Shown here piece after piece: positions 54,254 through 61,875 of a stretch of DNA of 64,000 nt (position 1 is its first letter; each line of letters starts with the position of its first letter). Under the pieces are notes generated by a model. The model ran no database searches. It was given only the letters and a program-made list of their open reading frames with translations, and was not told the DNA's origin. The DNA is taken from positions 62,001 to 126,000 of IMG/VR virus record IMGVR_UViG_3300031857_000015. The stretch is one strand, 5' to 3'. The stretch is from a virus. The position numbers and the translations under genes were made by a program.

Positions 54254-55288
54254 TTACGCGTGTTCAAGGAGAATAGCGTCAACTAACGCCGCACCGTGCC
54301 CGCACAAAATGTAGCCAATAACGGTCGTGCCGCTGGTTAAACGCTGCCCTAATTGCGCGTCAGAGAACGCGTAAATATCACGCAACCGCCCGATAATGTT
54401 ATCGGACGATAAACTACGGTACAGAATTGGTACACGAGCAAACTGCCCAGACCGCGTTTTTAGAGTTGTAGCCGTCGGCGTGACGGCAAATTGAAACGTG
54501 GTATTCAAAAGCATAACTGTTGATGTGTTCGGCGCGAACACGGCTGCGCATGCGTTTTCGTCGTACGTGGTCGAGACGCCGTTCCAGTTACTGGATAAAA
54601 AGCGATTACAGCCGTTCACGTTATTGCATGTCGGATTGTAACCGTCGGTCCAAAACGTGTGGCTGATCGTTCGCGACCTGCCGGAGCGAATAACGCCGTA
54701 CAACTTACCGTCGGATTCTGAGTCTACAACCGTGTCGGTCGACTCCGAGTCAAGGATCGCACCGGCGATAAACCCATACGTTGTAGTACTGGTAGCGTTT
54801 GTTGCGACGACTGCGATCGCGTCTTTTGCTTCCCATAGATATACAACGCCGCTACCGTTTGCGGTCAACCACCATTTACCCCAGCCAAACACTTGCCCGC
54901 CGGCAAAAGGATCAACACTGTTCCATGTTGTACCCGTCGGTGTGCCGGCGCCAGCGTTTTTCACGAGATTTACCATCATCGTGTTTGTTGTATAGCTTTC
55001 GCCGCCTTGCATAGTAATTGACGGCGTTGAATCAGTGCCCGCAATCATAATGCGCTGATTGAGCGTGTTTGTCGGCGTTGCGCAATACAAGCACTCTGTT
55101 TGGCCGCGCGTAACTTTCGTCCATGTACCTGCCGACGCAGAGCCTGCGGTGCGTATTGTGCCGTCGTTGTATGTTGTACGCGTGGCCAGATCAAAAATAG
55201 CGTCGAGCAACTGCGCACATGTCGCCGTGCTACCGGAACCAAATCCGACAGAACCAACATAACGCCAATTGATATGTTCTACACTCAT
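54254..55288 (-). CDS. Virion-type β-rich protein
   Basis: 344 aa, Thr/Gly/Asn-rich, almost all β-strand-like with short turns and scattered cysteines. No membrane segment or enzyme motif. Overlaps the next gene by 4 nt. The stop-start overlaps across 54254-55982 suggest three co-translated virion proteins. Function unknown. Confidence 0.8.
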   Translation of the reverse strand: MSVEHINWRYVGSVGFGSGSTATCAQLLDAIFDLATRTTYNDGTIRTAGSASAGTWTKVTRGQTECLYCATPTNTLNQRIMIAGTDSTPSITMQGGESYTTNTMMVNLVKNAGAGTPTGTTWNSVDPFAGGQVFGWGKWWLTANGSGVVYLWEAKDAIAVVATNATSTTTYGFIAGAILDSESTDTVVDSESDGKLYGVIRSGRSRTISHTFWTDGYNPTCNNVNGCNRFLSSNWNGVSTTYDENACAAVFAPNTSTVMLLNTTFQFAVTPTATTLKTRSGQFARVPILYRSLSSDNIIGRLRDIYAFSDAQLGQRLTSGTTVIGYILCGHGAALVDAILLEHA

Positions 55289-55626
55289 GAGAGACTTCCT
55301 CCGCTTAGTTTGTACGAATTAAATTTTATACTTGTCCGATTAAGTTCTAGTGTAGTACCTGTTGTTGGTATTTTTACTGCCGGTTCAAATTTGATGTAAT
55401 TACACGCGTGTATCGTATGCGCACCAAACCGAATATGCGCGCCGTTTATTTCAATAATCGTGTCGGCCGGCATCAAGTTTAACGTAGATTGTCCGCCATT
55501 CAATTCCAGCGGCCATAACCGAAAACGCCGCGCGTCATACAACTCACTTAGCCGCCAAATACCGGCAGCTTTACCTTCTGTAGGGTATAGGTCTGAGCCA
55601 ATCCGGCCGCCAGTTCTGCCAAGCAT
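55285..55626 (-). CDS. Small virion-type protein
   Basis: 113 aa, strand-rich (DTIIEINGAHIRFGAHTIH), starting MLGRTGGRIGSDLYP. Overlaps both neighbours by 1-4 nt. Function unknown. Confidence 0.75.
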   Translation of the reverse strand: MLGRTGGRIGSDLYPTEGKAAGIWRLSELYDARRFRLWPLELNGGQSTLNLMPADTIIEINGAHIRFGAHTIHACNYIKFEPAVKIPTTGTTLELNRTSIKFNSYKLSGGSLS

Positions 55627-55982
55627 TAGCCGACCTCTTCAAAACTACAGACGGCGTCGAGCGCCGAATTTGCAGAAGCCGTTAATCTTAGCGCGTCGCC
55701 CTCGACGATGTAGAAGGGGTTTTCTTTCGCGATAACTACAAGTGAAGATTGCGGCGGGACTGGAATCAACCGCGCGATGTGCGCCGCCGTGCCAGAGCGA
55801 AAAATATCCGCCGTGATGTTCGCCACGTTATTTGACACGTTTGTGACGATTAGTGCGTTGATTTTTAAAACTTTGTTGCTGTTAGCGGCGTTACTGGCAA
55901 TCGCGGTAGGCGTGGTTGTCACTTGTTGCAACGTTGTGCGACCGTAAACAGACGCTGCGGTAACAATATTTGGGTTAGCCAT
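55626..55982 (-). CDS. Small conserved phage structural protein
   Basis: 118 aa. KINALIVTNVSNNVANITAD, ARLIPVPPQSSLVVIAKENP and EGDALRLTASANSALDAVCS match a recurrent phage structural family whose members read NxxxATVTVDI...PAxxTLxxI...EGDxLRLTASAxxxLEAVxSYEE. Strand-rich, about 115 aa as usual. Likely virion or neck/tail-associated. Confidence 0.82.
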   Translation of the reverse strand: MANPNIVTAASVYGRTTLQQVTTTPTAIASNAANSNKVLKINALIVTNVSNNVANITADIFRSGTAAHIARLIPVPPQSSLVVIAKENPFYIVEGDALRLTASANSALDAVCSFEEVG

Positions 55983-56002
55983 ATGACACCTACAAGTCGC
56001 TC

Positions 56003-56031
56003 ATAATAATCGGTAATGTTGAGTTACGCAA
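56003..56031 (-). promoter_or_regulatory. σ70-like promoter
   Basis: Minus strand: TTGCGT (56026-56031), 17-nt spacer, TATTAT (56003-56008), about 20 nt upstream of the 55626-55982 start and after the collagen-like fibre gene. Confidence 0.45.
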
Positions 56032-56058
56032 TACGCGATATTTGACTAATGCCGCGCA

Positions 56059-58599
56059 TTAACTAAATAAAATTGACGGCCAAATAGCCACTGGGCCTGT
56101 GGGGCCTGTAGGGCCAGATGGGCCGCCGGATGGCCCTGTTGGACCAACCGGTCCGGTTGCGCCTGTTTCACCAAACGGACCTGTTGGCCCGCTCGCGCCT
56201 GTCGGACCGGTGACGCCAGTCGGTCCAGTTGTTCCCTGCGGACCTGTTGGTCCAGTTGGGCCTTCAACACCTGTCGCGCCATCTGGTCCAATGGGCCCAG
56301 TCGCGCCCTCGGGGCCGTCTGGTCCGGTTGCGCCTTGTGCCGCTAACACCGGCACGCCACCGATTAAAATAACATCTTGGTACTCAGTCGATTCAACGGT
56401 TGGCGCTGGACCTGTCGGGCCTGTTGGGCCATCCGGGCCAGAGGCGCCCGTCGGTCCTGTTGCGCCCTGTGCCGCAGCAACAGGAACGCCGCCGATTAAA
56501 ATAACATCAGGTTCTTCTGTTGCTTCTACAGTAGGCGCGGGGCCGGTAGGTCCGCTTGGCCCGCGCGGGCCAACTTGTCCGCGAAGTCCTGTAGGTCCTT
56601 CTGGTCCTGACGGCCCGGACGGACCGACGGGCCCCGTTGGTCCGGTCGCGCCTTGTGCAGCAACAACAGGGACGCCGCCGATTAACAAAACGTCCGGCTC
56701 TTCAGTCGCTTCAACCAGCGGAGCCGGCCCTGTCGGGCCAGTTGCGCCGTCCGCGCCAGTTGGACCATCGGCACCCGTTGCGCCGGCTTCGCCGTTTGGT
56801 CCTTGTACGCCGTTTAAACCGCGCTGGCCTGTTAAACCTCTGGGGCCAGTCGAACCAGTCGCGCCCTGTACAGCGACAATCGGCACGCCGCCAATTAAAA
56901 CAACTTCAGGAAACTCTGTCGGCTCTACAAGCGGCGGCGGACCGGCCGGGCCGGTTGGACCTGACGGCCCGGATGGCCCGCTCGGGCCGAGAGGGCCTTG
57001 TATACCCTGCGGGCCTTGCAACCCAATAACACCCTGTATACCGGTCGCGCCTTGTGGTCCGGGCGTGCCTTGTATGCCTTGTATACCTGTCGCGCCCGTC
57101 GCGCCAAGCGAGCCAGTAACACCTGTCGCACCTTGCGGGCCGCTTGCGCCTGTTGGACCCTGAATACCGGTTGGGCCGGTGGGGCCTTCTGGTCCAGTAG
57201 GCCCTATTACACCAGTTGCGCCAATCTCTCCTTGCGGTCCCGTTGGTCCGGTAGCACCCGGCGGGCCGACAACACGACCAATGTTTTGCCACGTTGTTCC
57301 GGTCCACGTATACGCAACGCCTTCAGCGGCGTTCACAGGGAGATCTTCGTCTGTTAACGCGTCTACGCCGATGATCCACGTATCGCCGATCACGGGCGTC
57401 CCAGCAGGCGGCCAGCTTTGCGTCGTTCCGTAAAACCGAACACCTACACCTGTTGCGCCGGTTGTACCAACCGGACCCGTCGCGCCCGTTGCGCCCGGAT
57501 CGCCTTGCGGCCCGTCGTCGCCAACGTCGCCCTGCGGCCCTTGCGGTCCAGTCGCGCCCTGCGGACCAGTTGCGCCGTCAATACCGTTTATTCCGTTTGT
57601 GCCGGCGACGCCCGTCGCACCTTGCGGCCCGCTCGCGCCTGTAGGGCCGGCAATGCCTGTGGCGCCAAGTTCGCCTTGTGGTCCTGTCGGACCTTGCGTG
57701 CCTGTGGCACCAGTCGGGCCTGCGTCTCCAGTTAGACCGACGTTACCCTGCGGGCCAGTGGCACCTTGTATTCCTGTAGCGCCAGTCGGCCCCTCGACAC
57801 CAGTCGCTCCGACGGTGCCTTGTAAACCCTGCGGCCCTGACAGACCTTGTATACCTTGTGGCCCTTGCGGACCCGATAAACCTTGTAAGCCCTGTGGGCC
57901 TGTCGGACCCGGCAAACCCGTCGCACCAGTCGCGCCAGCGGGTCCTGTTAAACCCTGTGTGCCTGTCGGGCCGGGCTCGCCAGTCAAACCAGTCGCACCA
58001 GTCGCACCGAGCGATCCAGTCGCACCAGTAGCTCCGAAAGCGCCCGTCGGGCCTTGTATACCAGCTGAGCCGGCGAACCCGCGCGGGCCTGTCTCACCTT
58101 GCGGCCCCGTCGCGCCTGTTGCACCGCTGCTGCCTTGTGCGCCGCTAGCGCCAGTCGCGCCGGCCGGACCTGTGGCGCCAGTCGGGCCGCGAATACCAGT
58201 TGCGCCCGTCGCGCCACTGATGCCAGAGACACCAGCAGCGCCTTGCAGGCCAGTAGCGCCTGTGGGGCCTGCCGCGCCGGCTAGACCCGGCACACCAGTG
58301 GCGCCGGATTCGCCGGCAGGGCCAGCGACACCCGTTGCGCCGCGAGCCCCAGTTGGACCCATGGCGCCCACCATACCCGCGGAACCTTGCGGGCCGGTAG
58401 CGCCCGCAGGGCCGGTCACGCCGGTAGCGCCCCGAACACCAGTTGCACCTTGCGAGACGAGATTCAGCGCGGCCAGCAGATTGCCGACCGTTGTCTTTTT
58501 AGTGGTAGGAAGATCTGCCTGCTGATCAACGATTGCTATTAAATCGTCGGGGCCCGGTATTGGTTTACTGGGCAGGTCAGATATGCGCTTTTTAGCCAT
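56059..58599 (-). CDS. Collagen-like tail fibre protein
   Basis: 846 aa. The N-terminal 50 residues ([34 protein letters not shown]) form the usual phage fibre attachment segment. The rest is long runs of Gly-X-Y triplets, mostly GATGPQG/GPTGPTG, interrupted near residues 400-440 ([14 protein letters not shown]) and four times by a VILIGGVPV-type unit. Triplet repeats form trimeric collagen helices in tailed-phage fibres. The two long Pro-rich plus-strand frames inside it are antisense shadows. Confidence 0.93.
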   Translation of the reverse strand: MAKKRISDLPSKPIPGPDDLIAIVDQQADLPTTKKTTVGNLLAALNLVSQGATGVRGATGVTGPAGATGPQGSAGMVGAMGPTGARGATGVAGPAGESGATGVPGLAGAAGPTGATGLQGAAGVSGISGATGATGIRGPTGATGPAGATGASGAQGSSGATGATGPQGETGPRGFAGSAGIQGPTGAFGATGATGSLGATGATGLTGEPGPTGTQGLTGPAGATGATGLPGPTGPQGLQGLSGPQGPQGIQGLSGPQGLQGTVGATGVEGPTGATGIQGATGPQGNVGLTGDAGPTGATGTQGPTGPQGELGATGIAGPTGASGPQGATGVAGTNGINGIDGATGPQGATGPQGPQGDVGDDGPQGDPGATGATGPVGTTGATGVGVRFYGTTQSWPPAGTPVIGDTWIIGVDALTDEDLPVNAAEGVAYTWTGTTWQNIGRVVGPPGATGPTGPQGEIGATGVIGPTGPEGPTGPTGIQGPTGASGPQGATGVTGSLGATGATGIQGIQGTPGPQGATGIQGVIGLQGPQGIQGPLGPSGPSGPSGPTGPAGPPPLVEPTEFPEVVLIGGVPIVAVQGATGSTGPRGLTGQRGLNGVQGPNGEAGATGADGPTGADGATGPTGPAPLVEATEEPDVLLIGGVPVVAAQGATGPTGPVGPSGPSGPEGPTGLRGQVGPRGPSGPTGPAPTVEATEEPDVILIGGVPVAAAQGATGPTGASGPDGPTGPTGPAPTVESTEYQDVILIGGVPVLAAQGATGPDGPEGATGPIGPDGATGVEGPTGPTGPQGTTGPTGVTGPTGASGPTGPFGETGATGPVGPTGPSGGPSGPTGPTGPVAIWPSILFS

Positions 58600-58654
58600 C
58601 GTGCTATCCCTGCAGACAGAATGCCTGCCCTATAAAATAGCATATTTCGGCTAA

Positions 58655-58918
58655 TCAGTCGTTGTCCCGCGACTCAATCTTTTCGAACAATTTGTTTAGC
58701 CGATAATCGCTGGAATAACCCGAGTAAGTGCCGCGTAAAACACGCGACAGACTCGGGCTGCGCCGCGGATGAAACCGATAGCGACGAAACCGCAGGATCG
58801 ATTTGTGCCGATAGGGCATTTTCGGAAGTTTGTTATACCAGTAGATTTTCCGCGCCGCCCAATAACCAATAGCGCCGACAACGCAACCAGATAAAAAACA
58901 GGCAATCAGCGGAGTCAT
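58655..58918 (-). CDS. Small membrane protein with basic tail
   Basis: 87 aa with an N-terminal hydrophobic segment (MTPLIACFLSGCVVGAIGYW), then a strongly basic stretch (RHKSILRFRRYRFHPRRS) and a helical C-terminus. Function unknown. Confidence 0.72.
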   Translation of the reverse strand: MTPLIACFLSGCVVGAIGYWAARKIYWYNKLPKMPYRHKSILRFRRYRFHPRRSPSLSRVLRGTYSGYSSDYRLNKLFEKIESRDND

Positions 58919-58938
58919 GGTTTCCCTCGACGGTTTAG

Positions 58939-59085
58939 TTATTTAGCCGATAACTGGTACATAGCCACATTGCTGACGGCGTAACAGAAGAACGCCAACC
59001 CGAGCCACGGATTATTTTTCCAACACTGCTCGGCGGCGGCATATGCGTAAATCGCCGACACCACTAGAAGCAACCAGCCGCTCAT
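58939..59085 (-). CDS. Very small two-span membrane protein
   Basis: 48 aa starting MSGWLLLVVSAIYAYAAAE, with a second span (PWLGLAFFCYAVSNVAMY) and ending SAK. Two spans joined by a Trp/Asn/Lys loop; a size and layout often seen among small phage membrane proteins. It ends in codons GCT AAA TAA like two genes upstream of two-box elements, but no second box follows here. Confidence 0.6.
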   Translation of the reverse strand: MSGWLLLVVSAIYAYAAAEQCWKNNPWLGLAFFCYAVSNVAMYQLSAK

Positions 59086-59095
59086 ATCACCACTT

Positions 59096-59141
59096 AAAAA
59101 AAGACCCGCCGAGTGAGCATCGTTGAGAGGCCCGGCGGGTT
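59096..59141 (-). terminator. Intrinsic terminator
   Basis: Minus strand hairpin ACCCGCCG...CGGCGGGT followed by seven T; ends the 59165-59539 gene. Confidence 0.85.
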
Positions 59142-59164
59142 TGCTGCGTTAAATTCAAAGCAAC

Positions 59165-59539
59165 TCAGGCAGTCGGCGGTGTCGGCTGTACGGACGGGGG
59201 AATAGCCGGGGCCGGAGGCGGTGTGATTGTCACAGTACCGTCAGCGTTGTACGTGAACTGCCCAACCATAGCTGCGCCTTCTTGAATCGCTTCGGGCCGA
59301 ACTTCAGCGATTAAGGCGCCGAGCTTTGCGTGCAACTGAAACACTTCAACCGCGTCTGTACCAAGCGCGGCCGCGATTTGCGAGGGGGACGCCTGCGGGT
59401 TACGCCAAAACTGCTTGGCGCCCTGATTAAACGCCGTCACCATGCTTTGAAACGTGGTGCGCGCTTGCTGCTTGATCTGGTTCGCTTGGCGTTGAGCCGG
59501 CGTGAGTTCGTTGACGACTGGGGTATCGAGAATGCTCAT
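59165..59539 (-). CDS. Conserved phage virion-type protein
   Basis: 124 aa. QQARTTFQSMVTAFNQGAKQ then FWRNPQASPSQIAAALGTDA and VEVFQLHAKLG is a block I recognise as conserved in many environmental phages. Helical in the first two thirds, with a C-terminal Pro/Thr-rich tail. Function not known. Confidence 0.82.
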   Translation of the reverse strand: MSILDTPVVNELTPAQRQANQIKQQARTTFQSMVTAFNQGAKQFWRNPQASPSQIAAALGTDAVEVFQLHAKLGALIAEVRPEAIQEGAAMVGQFTYNADGTVTITPPPAPAIPPSVQPTPPTA

Positions 59540-59595
59540 GAGTTTGCTCCATTAGGTGTTATCAGTATACCTGCCAACACAAGTTTGCTCAACCG

Positions 59596-61869
59596 CTACA
59601 CAATGGTTGGGACGCGCCCGGCAGTAGTGCGCAAATAATTGAGATTGAAGAAATCTGGTCGAACCTTTATGGCGCGATACCACACGTTTGGTAGTTGCAT
59701 TTCAAATACAACACCCTGATTCACGCCAGTCGTCGAAAAGTTAAATTCTACGGTATTTGGGTTGTCCCCGTGTAAAAGCAACGTACCTGAATACGTTGTG
59801 TCATTCGCTTTCAAAAACGTATACGACCCGCAACAATCAGTGTTGCCGTACGGCGATGCTCCGTGCGCCCGAACAATCGCCAGAGAATTCGCAAGATCTA
59901 TTTCGTATACAACGCCCCGGTGCGGCCTACCAGAGCACGATTGGTTGTCTGAAATAGAGACAATATCGTTGCCGGGTGTCAGCGGCGGGAAATCTACGTG
60001 CCAGCGGGCGTCGTGTTGGGAATCTGTACCGTTATACGGACTACCGGAAACACTAGGCTCACCTTGCGGTGTCAGCCACTTCGTGTTCTGCGTCATATTC
60101 GCTTTGATAACTGGCGCGAGTTCGCCGCCGTAGCAATAGCCGGAACCAGATATAATCCAAATAATATCTTTTGTCTCGTAGTCAATAGCGAACACTGCGC
60201 CGTTGTGCCGGCAGCTGACCACGATATTGCCGGTCACAGGATTGACGTCTACAGAGTTGAGGTGGAAGTAGTCCGAATAAGTGGTGTTAAAGTAATCGTC
60301 GCTCCACCATTCCCATACGATCTGGCCCTGCGGGCTTTGCTCTTGGATATAAAAACCCGTGCTGTCGTAAGACTCATATATGACATTACCTTTGCGCGTG
60401 CCGGGTCCTTTTACGGCGTGAGACTCGTGAATTTCCCACGTGTGATAGCCGCCACGCGTGTCGGGATTAATCATCGTATAAGGCTTGGCCGTTAAATCGT
60501 TCAAGCCAATATTAATGTCCCAGCGTGGTGCGCTGTTTGTAGTGCCGTTGGTCATCAGTTTGTTTTTGTCCCACCCGGCGTGCAAACTGACGACCTCTTC
60601 CAGTGAACTGTCGTTGTATGTATACCAAACAGGCACGGCGTTTGAATCGTAAACTGCCATATACGCACCAACTGGCGCCGCAATGTAGTAGCCCGGAACA
60701 TGCGCGTTTGTTTTTGTGGAGATGACGGGCAAATCCGGAAAGTCGCTCGGGAGAATGCGTACGAAATAACTCTGCGCGCCAGCTTTAATCCGCAGGGCTT
60801 TGTTAACATTAGCAGAACCCGTCACCGCAGTTCCGCCGTTGATAGTCACGGAGTAATCGCGCAGTGAGGAACTGTAAAAATCTGTATCCGACCAGACCAC
60901 GTAATCGCGAATTGCGGGATTGAACGCCGGCTGCATGCTATTGCCATCTACTGTCACGGCAAGGTTCGTGACGGCGGCGTTCGACAGAATTTCAACAAAC
61001 ATGTCAGAAAACAGCGGCTCTTCAGAAATAAGCTCTGTCGAAAGAACGGTGGCCGCCCACTGCACCTGATGCGCAGCTGGACCCGTCACGGTAACGGCCA
61101 GTGCTTTGTTTACACTGTCGGCGGTAACTTCGACACCCGAATCTTCCGGCCAATCCGCCGAGATCACTTCGACAACTGGCACGCCCGAAAGGCTAATGTT
61201 GTTCGCATAGTCACGATAGATACTGCCGCGAATTGTCCACGCGCCCGACATCGTGGCGGAGATGTCATAAGCCGAAACTTTGACTTCAAACGCCCACGCC
61301 GCTCCGGGCGCTAACGTCAAATGGCTCGTCATGCCGTTAATAAACATGCGTGTCGGTGTATCAGTCTCGGTTGAGGCGCGCAGGGTGTACACAGAAAACT
61401 GCGCGTCGCCCGGAACGAAAAAACTACCAGACGCCAGCGCCAGCTGCGATTCTTTAGCCGCAACAGCGTGCTTCCCGCCAGCAACGCTATTTAAACCGCT
61501 GGCTGTGTTGTTCGTACCGCCCAGCACAACAGAATTGACGCCGCTAGCTGTGTTGTCTTGTCCGCCCACAACCGCTGACTTCGCGCCAGACGCCGTATTA
61601 TCGCCGCCGCCAAGAGTAGCCGCGTTTACGGCGCTAACGGTGTTGTTCGCGCCGCCACCAGCAAAACCGTCTGTGCCGGTGACATCGTTATTGGTGCCGG
61701 GGAGTTCGGCGCCGGTCGCGGAGTAGGCCAGTTGGTTCCACGGCGTGATACCGTCGCCATACTTGATCTTGCCCGTGTCGATCTCAAGACACGGTTCGCC
61801 CGCCGCAAGAACTTCGTTTTGACCAGCAAGATAACTTGCCGTTCCTCTTTTAATCCTTATTTCTATCAT
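59596..61869 (-). CDS. Tail-fibre-like protein with YadA-type head and arylsulfotransferase-like propeller
   Basis: 757 aa. The N-terminus (IEIRIKRGTASYLAGQNEVL then GEPCLEIDTGKIKYGDG) is a phage tail-fibre attachment module. Residues about 60-140 hold GGGDNTASG/VVGGQDNTASG repeats of the trimeric-autotransporter (Hep_Hag) type. The C-terminal half, from about residue 395, has the arylsulfate sulfotransferase (ASST) layout: HTWEIHESH near 475, HLNSVDVNPVTGNIVVSCR near 533, and QHDARWH near 617. Together these make a six-bladed propeller that, in ASST, uses a His nucleophile to move sulfate between phenols. Here it is probably a receptor-binding or surface-modifying domain. Confidence 0.82.
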   Translation of the reverse strand: MIEIRIKRGTASYLAGQNEVLAAGEPCLEIDTGKIKYGDGITPWNQLAYSATGAELPGTNNDVTGTDGFAGGGANNTVSAVNAATLGGGDNTASGAKSAVVGGQDNTASGVNSVVLGGTNNTASGLNSVAGGKHAVAAKESQLALASGSFFVPGDAQFSVYTLRASTETDTPTRMFINGMTSHLTLAPGAAWAFEVKVSAYDISATMSGAWTIRGSIYRDYANNISLSGVPVVEVISADWPEDSGVEVTADSVNKALAVTVTGPAAHQVQWAATVLSTELISEEPLFSDMFVEILSNAAVTNLAVTVDGNSMQPAFNPAIRDYVVWSDTDFYSSSLRDYSVTINGGTAVTGSANVNKALRIKAGAQSYFVRILPSDFPDLPVISTKTNAHVPGYYIAAPVGAYMAVYDSNAVPVWYTYNDSSLEEVVSLHAGWDKNKLMTNGTTNSAPRWDINIGLNDLTAKPYTMINPDTRGGYHTWEIHESHAVKGPGTRKGNVIYESYDSTGFYIQEQSPQGQIVWEWWSDDYFNTTYSDYFHLNSVDVNPVTGNIVVSCRHNGAVFAIDYETKDIIWIISGSGYCYGGELAPVIKANMTQNTKWLTPQGEPSVSGSPYNGTDSQHDARWHVDFPPLTPGNDIVSISDNQSCSGRPHRGVVYEIDLANSLAIVRAHGASPYGNTDCCGSYTFLKANDTTYSGTLLLHGDNPNTVEFNFSTTGVNQGVVFEMQLPNVWYRAIKVRPDFFNLNYLRTTAGRVPTIV

Positions 61870-61875
61870 GTTTTA

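Noticed and set aside
56099-58525. Two long Pro-rich plus-strand frames (GPVGP-type repeats)
   Set aside because: They are the reverse complement of the collagen-like Gly-X-Y repeats; repeat DNA keeps both strands open. The minus strand has the attachment domain and start.
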